Assembly: GCA_963797015.1 (NCBI GenBank)
Contig: CAWCNV010000006.1
Coordinates: 434,001 to 498,000 of the forward strand
From: JBBPZA01 sp963797015
GTDB taxonomy: Bacteria > Actinomycetota > Thermoleophilia > Solirubrobacterales > Solirubrobacteraceae
Length of the DNA: 64,000 nt
Direction: 5' to 3'
The position numbers were made by a program, and so were the translations under genes. The notes beneath the pieces are model-generated. The model searched no databases. It was not told the origin of the DNA and was given only the letters and a program-made list of their open reading frames with translations. Positions 57,168 through 64,000 of the stretch are shown here, piece after piece (within the stretch, counting starts at the first letter, position 1; each line of letters opens with the position of its first letter).

Positions 57168-58007
57168 GTGCGCCTGCGCGGCCGCACGCAGTGCGCCGAG
57201 TGCGGAGCCGCGACCACCGACCCGTGGCCGACCGACGAGGAGCTCAGCCGCGCCTACGGGAGCTGGTACCGGCCCGATTCCGCGCCTCGCTTCCAGTTTC
57301 TCGGCGACGCCTTCCTGCGCAACACGCGCGGCGTGCTGGCCGGCCGCCTGGATCGGATCGCGCCGCCGGGCCCGATCCTCGACGTGGGCGCCGGCGACGG
57401 CTCGCTGCTGGACGCCCTGCGACGCCGGGGCCGCGAGGTCCTCGGCCTCGAGCGCGAGTCGCGCCGCTCAGACGTCCGGGGCGCCTCGATGTCGGAGATC
57501 GACGGTCGCTGGGCCGCGGTGGTGTTCTGGCACTCGCTCGAGCACCTGCCCGAGCCGGGCGACGCCATCCGGCAGGCCGCGCGGCTGCTCGAGCCGGGCG
57601 GCGTGGTGGTGGTCGCCGTGCCCAACACCTCGAGCCTCCAGGCCGCGGCGTTCGGCGACCGCTGGCTGGCGCTCGACCTGCCCAGGCACCTCAGCCACCT
57701 GCCCGCGCGAACCCTGGTCGCCGGCCTGGAGGCCAACGGCTTCCGCGTCGAGCGGGTGTCGCACGTGCGCGGCGGCCAGATCGTCATCGGCTGGCTCGAC
57801 GGCCTCGTAGGCGCGCTTCCCGGCGACCTGCGCCTGTACCAGGCGCTGCGCCGGGGCCACGCCCGCAGCGACCCGCTCAGCCTGCGCCAGCGCGTCTCCG
57901 CGCTGGCCGCCGGGGTGGCGCTGCTCCCGGTCGCGCTGCTGGGCGCGGCCGTCGAGGTCGGTCTGCGGCGTTCGGGAACCGTGTACGTTGAGGCCCGCCT
58001 TGGCTGA
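57168..58007 (+). CDS. SAM methyltransferase with N-terminal zinc ribbon
   Basis: 279 residues from GTG 57168. CAEC (9-12) is the second half of a zinc ribbon; in the same frame just upstream (57132-57143) CAWC supplies the first half, so the true N-terminus probably lies around 57114-57126, where no ATG, GTG or TTG is in frame. The methyltransferase domain follows: ILDVGAGDGSLLDALRRRG (70-88), VFWHSLEHLPEPGDAIRQAA, LEPGGVVVVAVPNTSSLQ. The C-terminal 60 residues are hydrophobic (SALAAGVALLPVALLGAAVE) and may contact the membrane. It overlaps the next gene by 20 bases. Confidence 0.8.
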   Translation: MRLRGRTQCAECGAATTDPWPTDEELSRAYGSWYRPDSAPRFQFLGDAFLRNTRGVLAGRLDRIAPPGPILDVGAGDGSLLDALRRRGREVLGLERESRRSDVRGASMSEIDGRWAAVVFWHSLEHLPEPGDAIRQAARLLEPGGVVVVAVPNTSSLQAAAFGDRWLALDLPRHLSHLPARTLVAGLEANGFRVERVSHVRGGQIVIGWLDGLVGALPGDLRLYQALRRGHARSDPLSLRQRVSALAAGVALLPVALLGAAVEVGLRRSGTVYVEARLG

Positions 58008-58752
58008 CGGTGCCGACAAACACAAGGTGATCGTCGTCATGCCCGCCCGCCAGGCGGCCGCGACGCTCGAGCGGACCTTCTCGGGGATCCCGCAGGAGGC
58101 GGTCGACGAGGTGATCCTCGTCGACGACCACTCGACGGACGAGACCGTGAACCTGGCCCGGCGGCTGTCGGTCCATGTGGTCTGGCACCCGCACCAGGTC
58201 GGCTACGGCGGCAACCAGAAGACGTGCTACCTCGAGGCGCTGCAGCGCAACGCGGACGTCGTGGTCATGCTGCACCCCGACGGCCAGTACGAGCCCGAGC
58301 TGATCCCGAGCATGGTGGCCCCGATCGTCGCCGGCGAGGCCGACCTGGTGCTCGGCTCGCGCCTGCTCGAGCCCGGCGCCGCGCTCGCGGCCGGGATGCC
58401 GCGCTGGAAGTACGTCGCCAACCGCTTCCTGACGGGGATCGAGAACCGGATGCTCGGCACCCACTTCTCCGAGGCCCACACCGGCTACCGGGCGTACTCG
58501 CGGCGGCTGCTGCTGACCGTCCCGTTCCTGCGCAACTCGCTGGACTTCACGTTCGACTCCGAACTGCTGATGCAGGCGGTCCACTTCGGCTTCCCCATCA
58601 AGGAGATCCCCGCGCGCTGCCGTTACTTCGAGGAGGCCTCGTCGGTGAAGTTCAAGACCGGCGCCGTGTACGGCACGAAGACGCTGTGGGCGGGCACGCG
58701 GCTGCTGCTCCACAAGCACGGCGTGTGGCGGTCGCGCAAGTTCCAGCCCTGA
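57988..58752 (+). CDS. GT2 polyprenyl-phosphate glycosyltransferase
   Basis: 254 residues from a TTG start at 57988 that lies inside the end of the methyltransferase gene. KVIVVMPARQAAATLERTFS, VILVDDHSTDETVNLARRL and VVMLHPDGQYEPELIPSMV are GT-A donor motifs. SEAHTGYRAYSRRLL and FDSELLMQAVHFGFPIKEIP match the family of polyprenyl-phosphate sugar synthases. Homology begins near residue 10, so the exact start is uncertain. It is the last gene of the glycan region, and a possible hairpin follows at 58782-58824. Confidence 0.85.
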   Translation: MRPALADGADKHKVIVVMPARQAAATLERTFSGIPQEAVDEVILVDDHSTDETVNLARRLSVHVVWHPHQVGYGGNQKTCYLEALQRNADVVVMLHPDGQYEPELIPSMVAPIVAGEADLVLGSRLLEPGAALAAGMPRWKYVANRFLTGIENRMLGTHFSEAHTGYRAYSRRLLLTVPFLRNSLDFTFDSELLMQAVHFGFPIKEIPARCRYFEEASSVKFKTGAVYGTKTLWAGTRLLLHKHGVWRSRKFQP

Positions 58753-58781
58753 TCCGGATGGCCCCGCGCACGACCTTGCAT

Positions 58782-58824
58782 CCTTACCTGCGGGTGTGGT
58801 TTTGACCGCAACAAGCGGGTAAGG
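58782..58824 (+). repeat. Imperfect inverted repeat between two units
   Basis: CCTTACCTGC (58782-58791) and GCGGGTAAGG (58815-58824) pair with one mismatch around a 23-base loop that contains TTGACC. No T-run follows. It could be a terminator of the glycan operon or an operator for the LAxTG gene. Confidence 0.5.
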
Positions 58825-58832
58825 ACATCGTC

Positions 58833-58838
58833 TACAGT
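58833..58838 (+). promoter_or_regulatory. Leaderless -10 box TACAGT
   Basis: TACAGT ends 6 bases before ATG 58845. TTGACC at 58802-58807 is too far upstream (25 bases) to be a normal -35. Confidence 0.45.
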
Positions 58839-58844
58839 TCCGCG

Positions 58845-59288
58845 ATGCCGCACAAGCGACCTATCACGATCCTTCTCGCGCTGCTCGCCCTCGCGATCCC
58901 GCTCGTGATCGTTCCGGCAATCGCCGGCGCCGCGGGAGCCGGCGATCAGCAGTACCAGGACCCGTTCGGCGGAAGCAGCGGCTCCGGCAGCGGCGGCGGT
59001 TCGAGCTCGTCGGGGAGCGGCTCGGGCAGCGGCTCGTCGGCGCGCTCCAGCGGCTCGGGCTCCAGCAGCTCGGGCACCGGCTCCTCGACCGGCTCCTCGA
59101 CCGGCTCGTCGGCCACCGGCACGACGGCAGCCGGCGGCACGAACGGCGGCTCGACCACGACCGCCGCCAACGGCGACCCGCAGCTGGCCAGCACCGGCGG
59201 CGAGCCGCTCGTGATCGCGCTGACCGGCTTCGTGTTGCTCGTGGCCGGCGTCGCTCTGCGGGTTCGCCTGCGGGCGCGGCCCGAATAA
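58845..59288 (+). CDS. Ser/Gly-rich surface protein with LAxTG sorting signal
   Basis: 147 residues. A signal peptide (about 1-31: basic MPHKRP, hydrophobic core, AIAGAAGA) is followed by a Ser/Gly/Thr-rich, structureless region (41-108). LASTG is at 114-118, then come a hydrophobic segment (LVIALTGFVLLVAGVAL, 122-138) and a basic tail RVRLRAR. This is the layout of a sortase substrate, and the LAxTG form is the one used by class E sortases of actinobacteria. No sortase gene is in the window. The protein is mostly linker, so it may present a short peptide or be glycosylated on Ser/Thr by the enzymes encoded upstream. Confidence 0.75.
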   Translation: MPHKRPITILLALLALAIPLVIVPAIAGAAGAGDQQYQDPFGGSSGSGSGGGSSSSGSGSGSGSSARSSGSGSSSSGTGSSTGSSTGSSATGTTAAGGTNGGSTTTAANGDPQLASTGGEPLVIALTGFVLLVAGVALRVRLRARPE

Positions 59289-59296
59289 CGCGTAGT

Positions 59297-59313
59297 ACGA
59301 CGTCAGACGTCGT
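59297..59313 (+). repeat. Perfect 7-bp inverted repeat at the tsaE 5' end
   Basis: ACGACGT (59297-59303) and ACGTCGT (59307-59313) are separated by CAG. The site is 9 bases after the LAxTG gene's stop and overlaps the likely missing N-terminus of TsaE. Confidence 0.6.
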
Positions 59314-59392
59314 CGAGACCGAGACCGGCGGCCCCGCCGAGACCGAGGCCCGCGCCGCCGCGAGTGCGCGCCGGCTCCGCGACGGTGACGTC

Positions 59393-59734
59393 GTGCTGGT
59401 GTCCGGCGAGCTGGGCGCGGGCAAGACGACCTGGGTACGGGGCGCCGCGCGCGCGCTGGGCGTGCGCGGCCCGGTCACGAGCCCGACCTTCACCGTGGGG
59501 GCGCGCCACCCAGGGGAGGGCGTCGAGGTCTCCCACCTCGATCTCTACCGGCTCGCCGGGCTCGAGGGAGAGGATCCCGACCTGCTCGCCGACTACCTCG
59601 GTCCGGGCAGGATCGCGTTCGTCGAGTGGCCCGAGCGCGCGGGGGAGGAGGAGTGGCTCGGTCGCGTCGTGCTCCGTGTCCGGCTCGATCACCTGGGCGG
59701 CGAGCGGCGGCGGCTGAGCGAGCGCTGGACGTGA
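59393..59734 (+). CDS. tsaE: tRNA N6-threonylcarbamoyladenosine ATPase TsaE
   Basis: 113 residues from the first in-frame GTG. P-loop GELGAGKTT at residues 5-13, ITS/VTSPTF-type switch (VTSPTFTVG), and HLDLYRLAGLEGEDPDLLAD with the conserved catalytic-type Asp. FVEWPERA completes the family pattern. TsaE is the ATPase that works with TsaB-TsaD in making t6A37 of tRNA. The same frame continues upstream to about 59297 with SDVVETETGGPAETEARAAA, which looks like the true N-terminus, but no standard start codon is there. The GTGA overlap with tsaB shows operon coupling. Confidence 0.9.
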   Translation: MLVSGELGAGKTTWVRGAARALGVRGPVTSPTFTVGARHPGEGVEVSHLDLYRLAGLEGEDPDLLADYLGPGRIAFVEWPERAGEEEWLGRVVLRVRLDHLGGERRRLSERWT

Positions 59735-60408
59735 CCGTCGTCGCGCTTGATACGGCGACGCCGGCGACGGCGGTGGCCGTGTGCCGGGGCGATGAGGCCT
59801 GGGAGGAGCGCCACGATCCTGCTGCGGGCGAGCGACCCGGCCACGCGGCACAGCTGCTCGAAGCGCTTCGGCGGGCGCTGCGCGCCGCGGGCTCGAGCTG
59901 GGACCAGGTGGAGAAGATCGCCGTCGGCATCGGCCCGGGCGGCTTCACCGGGCTGCGCATCGGCATCGCCACCGCGCGTGCCCTGGCTCAATCGCTCGGC
60001 ACCCCGCTCGCCGGCGTCTCGACCCTGGAGGCCCTGGCCCGCGGTGCGGGCGAGGGGTCGCGCCCCGTCGTCGCCGTGATCGACGCGCGCCGCGGCCAGG
60101 CGTTCGCCGCGGCGTGGGCCGGCGACGAGCAGCTGCTGTTCCCCGCCGCGCTCGCGCCCGAGCTGCTCGTGGAGCGCGTCGCCGCGCTGGTGCCCGCGCC
60201 GCTGGCGGTCGGCGACGGGGCGATACGATTTCGTGCGTGCCTGGAGGGTGCCGGGGCGGAGGTCCCGGTCGACGGCGCTCCGCCGCACCGGGTGCGGGCC
60301 CGGATCCACTGCGGGCTCGCGGCCTCGAGGACGGCGGAGGGGGTCGCCGCGGTGCTGCCCGACTACCTCCGGCTCCCAGACGCCCAGATCGCCCGCCGAG
60401 CTCAGTGA
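59731..60408 (+). CDS. tsaB: t6A synthesis protein TsaB
   Basis: 225 residues from GTG 59731. ALDTATPATAVAV at the N-terminus and GIGPGGFTGLRIGIATARAL (67-86) are the family signatures; the ASKHA fold forms a heterodimer with TsaD. DARRGQAFAAAW lies in the C-terminal half. The GTG overlaps the tsaE stop, and the stop overlaps the rimI GTG, both as GTGA. Length is typical. Confidence 0.93.
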   Translation: MTVVALDTATPATAVAVCRGDEAWEERHDPAAGERPGHAAQLLEALRRALRAAGSSWDQVEKIAVGIGPGGFTGLRIGIATARALAQSLGTPLAGVSTLEALARGAGEGSRPVVAVIDARRGQAFAAAWAGDEQLLFPAALAPELLVERVAALVPAPLAVGDGAIRFRACLEGAGAEVPVDGAPPHRVRARIHCGLAASRTAEGVAAVLPDYLRLPDAQIARRAQ

Positions 60409-60905
60409 ACGCACCGCCCGAGATCCGCCGCCTCACCTACTCCGACCTCCCGCAGGTCGTGGCCATCGAACGCCGTGCGTTCCCGACCGCGTGGTCGCTG
60501 GCGATGTTCGTGCTCGAGCTCTCCAAGCCCTCGGGGGTGTGCCTGGCCGCGCTGCGCGAGGGGCGGATCGTGGGCTATTGCGTGTGCTCGCGCTACGACA
60601 CCGTGTGGCACCTGATGAACATCGCAGTCGACCCGCGCCAGCAGCGGACCGGGGTCGCGACCACGCTGCTCGCGTCGCTGTGGGAGCGGATCGCCGACCC
60701 GCGGGCGCGCTTCACGCTCGAGGTGCGGCGCTCCAACGACACCGCGATCGCGCTCTACGAGCGGCACGGGTTCCGCTCTGCGGGGCTGCGCCGGCGCTAC
60801 TACCAGGACAACGGCGAGGACGCGCTGATCATGTGGTCGACGCCGGCCACGCGGGCCGGGTCGCTCGAGGACGTGCCCGCCGCCGCCCGCCGCGCGCACG
60901 CGTGA
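60405..60905 (+). CDS. rimI: Ribosomal-protein-alanine N-acetyltransferase (RimI)
   Basis: 166 residues from GTG 60405. GNAT fold: IAVDPRQQRTGVATTLLASL (73-92) contains the acetyl-CoA pyrophosphate loop (RTGVA), and LEVRRSNDTAIALYERHGF (105-123) then RRRYYQDNGEDALIM are the RimI-specific end. RimI acetylates the N-terminal Ala of ribosomal protein S18. It sits between tsaB and tsaD, an order common in actinobacteria, and is coupled to both by GTGA overlaps. Confidence 0.9.
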   Translation: MNAPPEIRRLTYSDLPQVVAIERRAFPTAWSLAMFVLELSKPSGVCLAALREGRIVGYCVCSRYDTVWHLMNIAVDPRQQRTGVATTLLASLWERIADPRARFTLEVRRSNDTAIALYERHGFRSAGLRRRYYQDNGEDALIMWSTPATRAGSLEDVPAAARRAHA

Positions 60906-61891
60906 TCCTCGCGCTCGAGACCAGCTGCGACGACACCTGCGCCGCCGTCCTGACCGCCGCCGGCGATCAGCGCGCGAACGTCATCTCCTCGCAGGGGATC
61001 CACGACCGATACGGCGGCGTGGTGCCCGAGGTCGCCGCGCGCCATCACCTCGAGCTGATCAACGCAGCGGTCGACGACGCGCTGGCCGGGGCTCGAGCGA
61101 CGCTCGACGACGTGTCCTTGGTGGCGGTCACGCGTGGCCCCGGCCTGGTGGGCGCGCTGCTCGTGGGCCTCGCCAGCGCCAAGGCGCTGGCCGCCGCCCG
61201 CGAGCTGCCGCTGGCGCCGGTCGACCATCTTCACGGCCACGTGGCCGCGAACCTCGTGGCGCCCGAGCCCTTCGAGCCGCCTTTCGTCTGTCTGCTGGCC
61301 AGCGGCGGTCACACGCTGCTGGCGCGGGTCGACGACCCGGCGCGGCCCGAGGTGCTCGGCCGCACGCTCGACGACGCGGCGGGCGAGGCGATCGACAAGG
61401 GCGCGCGCCTGCTCGGGTTGCCGTTCCCGGGCGGACCGGCGCTCGAGCGCCTCGCCGCGGACGGCGACCCGCACGCGTTCACTTTCCCCGTCGCTGGCCG
61501 CGTGCCCGGGCTGGACTTCTCGTTCGCGGGTGTCAAGACGGCGCTGCTCTACAAGCTGCGCGAGCTGGGCGAGGGCGAGGCGCGGAGCCGGCGCGCCGAC
61601 CTCGCGGCCTCCTACCAGCGCGCGATCGTCGAGGCGCTGGTGCAGCGCACCACGCGCGCGCTCGAGGCGACGGGTCTCGACCGTCTCGCGCTGGGCGGGG
61701 GGGTCGCGGCCAACGGCGAGCTGCGCTCGCGCGCGGCAGCCCTCGCAACCGCCGTGCACGTCCCCGCGCTCGACCTGTGCACGGACAACGCGGCGATGAT
61801 CGCGAGCGCGGCGCGCTACGTGGACCCGCTCCCTTATCCCGACTACCTCGCGCTGGACGTATACGCGACCGGAGAGGGGCCGCTGGCGTGA
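60902..61891 (+). CDS. tsaD: tRNA threonylcarbamoyltransferase TsaD
   Basis: 329 residues from GTG 60902 (overlaps rimI by GTGA). LALETSCDDTCAAVL at the N-terminus, GPGLVGALLVG (80-90), metal ligands His109 and His113 in VDHLHGHVAAN (family: HMEGH), LASGGHT, DDAAGEAIDKGARLLG and GLDFSFAGVKTAL are all present. TsaD transfers the threonylcarbamoyl group to A37 of ANN-decoding tRNAs. A 6-bp inverted repeat follows the stop. Complete. Confidence 0.96.
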   Translation: MILALETSCDDTCAAVLTAAGDQRANVISSQGIHDRYGGVVPEVAARHHLELINAAVDDALAGARATLDDVSLVAVTRGPGLVGALLVGLASAKALAAARELPLAPVDHLHGHVAANLVAPEPFEPPFVCLLASGGHTLLARVDDPARPEVLGRTLDDAAGEAIDKGARLLGLPFPGGPALERLAADGDPHAFTFPVAGRVPGLDFSFAGVKTALLYKLRELGEGEARSRRADLAASYQRAIVEALVQRTTRALEATGLDRLALGGGVAANGELRSRAAALATAVHVPALDLCTDNAAMIASAARYVDPLPYPDYLALDVYATGEGPLA

Positions 61892-61911
61892 GGAGCGCCG
61901 GCTCGGCTCCT
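61891..61911 (+). terminator. Possible hairpin after tsaD
   Basis: AGGAGC (61891-61896) and GCTCCT (61906-61911) pair perfectly around a 9-base loop immediately after the tsaD stop. There is no U-tract, so intrinsic termination is unlikely; it may be an mRNA 3'-end or attenuation structure. Confidence 0.35.
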
Positions 61912-61937
61912 GAAACGCCCGGCCGGGGCTGCCTCGC

Positions 61938-62189
61938 GTGACCGATCCGCGCGTCGTCCTCTTCACCCGTCCCGGCTGCCACCTGTGCGACGAGGCGCGC
62001 GACACCCTCGAACGCGTCCGCTCGGAGCTGCCGTTCGCGCTCGAGGAGCGCGACATCGAGCGTGACCCGGCCCTGCTCCGTGCCTATCTCGAGCGCATCC
62101 CGGTGGTAACGATCGACGGGGAGGAGGCGTTCGAGCTCGAGCTCGACGAGGCCGCCGTGCGGGAACGCCTCGTTAGAGTGAGTCGCTGA
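61938..62189 (+). CDS. Glutaredoxin-like protein
   Basis: 83 residues from GTG 61938. VVLFTRPGCHLCDEARDTLE contains the redox pair Cys14-x-x-Cys17, and LERIPVVTIDGEEAFE supplies the cis-Pro and the glutaredoxin-like beta-hairpin, so the fold is that of the DUF836/glutaredoxin-like family. It would reduce small disulfides in the cytoplasm; the electron donor is unknown. Its stop and the rex ATG share one base (TGATG), linking it to a redox-sensing regulator. Confidence 0.85.
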   Translation: MTDPRVVLFTRPGCHLCDEARDTLERVRSELPFALEERDIERDPALLRAYLERIPVVTIDGEEAFELELDEAAVRERLVRVSR

Positions 62190-62854
62190 TGGCGCTGCGG
62201 GATTCGACCAGCACCAGCGAGGCTCCCCCGGCGGCCTCGGAACGGCTGTCACTCGGCGTCGCGGCGCGCCTCTCGCGCTACCTCCAGGTCCTGACCCAGG
62301 CCAAGAAGATGGGCAAGGAGACGATCTCCTCGCAGGAGCTCTCGGATTACACGCACGTCAACTCGACCCAGATCCGCCGCGACCTGTCGGGCTTCGGCAA
62401 GTTCGGCAAGCGCGGGGTGGGCTACAACGTCGACGCGCTGGTCTCCCAGATCCGCAAGATCCTGCGCACCTCGGGCCAGCACAACATCGCGCTGTTCGGG
62501 GCGGGGAACCTCGGCACGGCGATCGCCAGCTCGGACATCTTCGCCGACCACGGGTTCCGCGTCGTGGCGATCTTCGATTCGGACCCCGGCAAGGTGGGCA
62601 CACGGGTCGGGGCCCAGACCGTGCGCGCGACCGGCGACCTCACCACCGTGGTCGACGACGAGGACGTGGTCGTGGCGGTGCTCGCGGTTCCGACCGGCGC
62701 CGCGCAGCCGCTCGCCGACCGCCTGGTGGACGCCGGCGTCAAGATCATCTTCAACTACTCCGAGGCGCTGCTCCAGGTGCCGCCCGAGGTCACGGTCCAC
62801 ACCTCGAGCCCGGCCGTCGACCTACTCTACGCGCTGTACTTCTACCTGACCTGA
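62189..62854 (+). CDS. rex: Redox-sensing transcriptional repressor Rex
   Basis: 221 residues. The N-terminal winged helix carries YTHVNSTQIRRDLSGFGKFG (54-73) and RGVGYNVDAL, the DNA-binding hallmark of Rex. The NAD(H)-binding Rossmann domain begins with ALFGAGNLGTAIASS (101-115), and IFDSDPGKVG and IIFNYSEALLQVPPEV follow. It senses the NADH/NAD+ ratio and represses respiratory and fermentation genes. No clear Rex operator (TTGTG-type palindrome) is visible in this window. Complete and canonical. Confidence 0.96.
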   Translation: MALRDSTSTSEAPPAASERLSLGVAARLSRYLQVLTQAKKMGKETISSQELSDYTHVNSTQIRRDLSGFGKFGKRGVGYNVDALVSQIRKILRTSGQHNIALFGAGNLGTAIASSDIFADHGFRVVAIFDSDPGKVGTRVGAQTVRATGDLTTVVDDEDVVVAVLAVPTGAAQPLADRLVDAGVKIIFNYSEALLQVPPEVTVHTSSPAVDLLYALYFYLT

Positions 62855-62869
62855 ACGGCGCTCCCGGCC

Positions 62870-64000
62870 GTGCCCATCGACCTCCTTGCCGCCCGCGAGA
62901 TCCTGGACGCGTCGACGGACTTCACCGTCGGGATCGAGGAGGAGTACGCGATCCTGGACGGCGCGACGCTCGACCTCGTGCCGGGCTTCGAGGAGCTGCG
63001 CGACGCGGGCGCGGGCGACCCCGTGCTCGCCGAGGCGATCGCCGGCGAGCTGATCTCCTCGGAGATCGAGATCCGCTCGGGCCGGGGCGAGGACCTCGCG
63101 GACGCGCTCGCGCGCCAGCGCGTCGCGCGGCGCAGGTTGTTCGCGCTCGCCGCGGAGCGCGGCATCGCGCTCGGGGCCACCGGCACCCATCCGTGGGCCG
63201 ACTACCGCGAACAGCGCATCATCGACACCGACCACTACCGCCGCCTGGACCAGGACCTGCGCTACGTCGTGTGGCGCAACAACACCTTCGGCGTGCACGT
63301 TCACGTCGGTGTGGGCGGCGCCGACCGCGCGATCCGCACCTGCGACCGGATGCGGCCCGTGCTCCCGCTGCTGCTGGCCATAAGCGCCAGCTCGCCCTAC
63401 CTCGACGGTCGCGATTCCGGCCTGCACTCCGCGCGCACGGAGGCCTTCACGCGCACCTTCCCGCGCTGCGGCATCCCCGACTCCTTCGGCTCGTGGCGCG
63501 CGTTCGCCGACTACGTCGCGTTCCTGCAGCGCAGCAACTCGATCGTCGAGTACACGCAGGTGTGGTGGTCCGTGCGCCCGCACCTCTCGTTCGGCACGGT
63601 CGAGGTGCGCATCTGCGACGCGCAGCCCACCGCGGCCGAGTCCGACGCGCTGTGCGCCCTGCACGTGGCGTGCGTCGCTCAGGCCGCGCGCGACGAGCAG
63701 GAGGGCGTGCCGTTCGCGGATCCGCCACCTCGGTTGGTGGAAGAGAACTTATGGCGGGCTATCCGCTACGGCCTCGACGGCCGCATGATCGACCTCGAGC
63801 GGGCATCGGAGTACCCGGCTCCCGAGGCGCTCGAGCGACTGCTGGCGTGGACCGAGCCGATTCGCGCCGAGCTGGGCATCGAGGTCGCGCTGCCCGAGCT
63901 CAATCCGGCCCAGCGCCAACGGCGTCTGATCGACGCCGGGGTGGGCATGGAGGAGGTCTATGCTGGGTGCGTGCGCGAGACCCGCGAGACCTACGCGGCC
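62870..64000 (+). CDS. Glutamate-cysteine ligase-like (YbdK/EgtA type), partial
   Basis: 377 codons open to the right edge; the stop lies outside the window. GTG 62870 follows rex by 15 bases. TVGIEEEYAILDG (19-31) is the GCS2 ATP/metal motif, EIRSGRGEDLADALARQR follows, and ATGTHPWADY and TFGVHVHVGVGGADRA (near 137-152) complete the active-site pattern. The family includes carboxylate-amine ligase YbdK and EgtA (gamma-glutamylcysteine for ergothioneine). Which one cannot be told from this portion. Its position after rex and a glutaredoxin hints at a thiol-redox theme. Confidence 0.9.
   Translation, partial: MPIDLLAAREILDASTDFTVGIEEEYAILDGATLDLVPGFEELRDAGAGDPVLAEAIAGELISSEIEIRSGRGEDLADALARQRVARRRLFALAAERGIALGATGTHPWADYREQRIIDTDHYRRLDQDLRYVVWRNNTFGVHVHVGVGGADRAIRTCDRMRPVLPLLLAISASSPYLDGRDSGLHSARTEAFTRTFPRCGIPDSFGSWRAFADYVAFLQRSNSIVEYTQVWWSVRPHLSFGTVEVRICDAQPTAAESDALCALHVACVAQAARDEQEGVPFADPPPRLVEENLWRAIRYGLDGRMIDLERASEYPAPEALERLLAWTEPIRAELGIEVALPELNPAQRQRRLIDAGVGMEEVYAGCVRETRETYAA

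Noticed and set aside
58782..58824. Intrinsic terminator
   Set aside because: Arms pair with one mismatch, but the loop is 23 bases and no U-tract follows; kept only as an inverted repeat.

Overview
The window is very G+C-rich (about 70% or more by eye), is densely packed, starts many genes at GTG, and chains genes through 4-base GTGA or ATGA overlaps. Gene content points to an actinobacterium: four-domain S1 with an acidic tail, a DivIVA-like protein beside uvrA/uvrB, a DUF2520-panC-panD-panB operon, a Rex repressor, class E (LAxTG) sorting and a YbdK/EgtA-type ligase. I would guess Thermoleophilia/Solirubrobacterales, but that is inference. I see no tRNA, rRNA, CRISPR array, integrase or transposase.

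Layout. (1) 1-11.7 kb, housekeeping: a LysM protein end, an FAD oxidoreductase, rpsA, coaE, a lytic transglycosylase, uvrB, a DivIVA-like protein, uvrA, a hexapeptide acyltransferase and a lone sugar-binding lipoprotein. (2) 11.8-17.5 kb: small membrane proteins, a GT-C-like membrane protein, the pantothenate operon (panB, panD, panC, DUF2520) and a family-4 uracil-DNA glycosylase. (3) 17.5-58.8 kb, one large surface-glycan region: GT2, GT4 and GT-C glycosyltransferases, SAM methyltransferases, a Wzx-like flippase next to a complete Wzm/Wzt-like ABC exporter, a PhyH dioxygenase, an acetyltransferase and a secreted repeat protein. (4) 58.8-64 kb: a LAxTG surface protein, the tsaE-tsaB-rimI-tsaD block, a glutaredoxin-like protein, rex and a glutamate-cysteine-ligase-like gene cut by the right edge.

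How they fit together. Region 3 encodes synthesis of one or more cell-envelope glycans: GT2/GT4 enzymes use nucleotide sugars in the cytoplasm, the flippase and ABC exporter move product out, GT-C proteins would add sugars from lipid carriers outside, and methyltransferases, PhyH and acetyltransferase would decorate chains. No nucleotide-sugar synthesis genes are present, so precursors come from elsewhere.

Two cross-cutting observations matter. First, almost every unit that starts with its own promoter has a TANNNT box only 6-12 bases before the start codon, the signature of leaderless mRNA; this also settles several start choices. Second, between about 45.6 and 53.9 kb (plus one case at 56.46 kb) many frames are broken by single-base shifts, and two loci (43.8-44.3 and 45.6-46.7 kb) also carry in-frame stops. 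Part of this stretch is therefore real gene decay and part may be sequence error.
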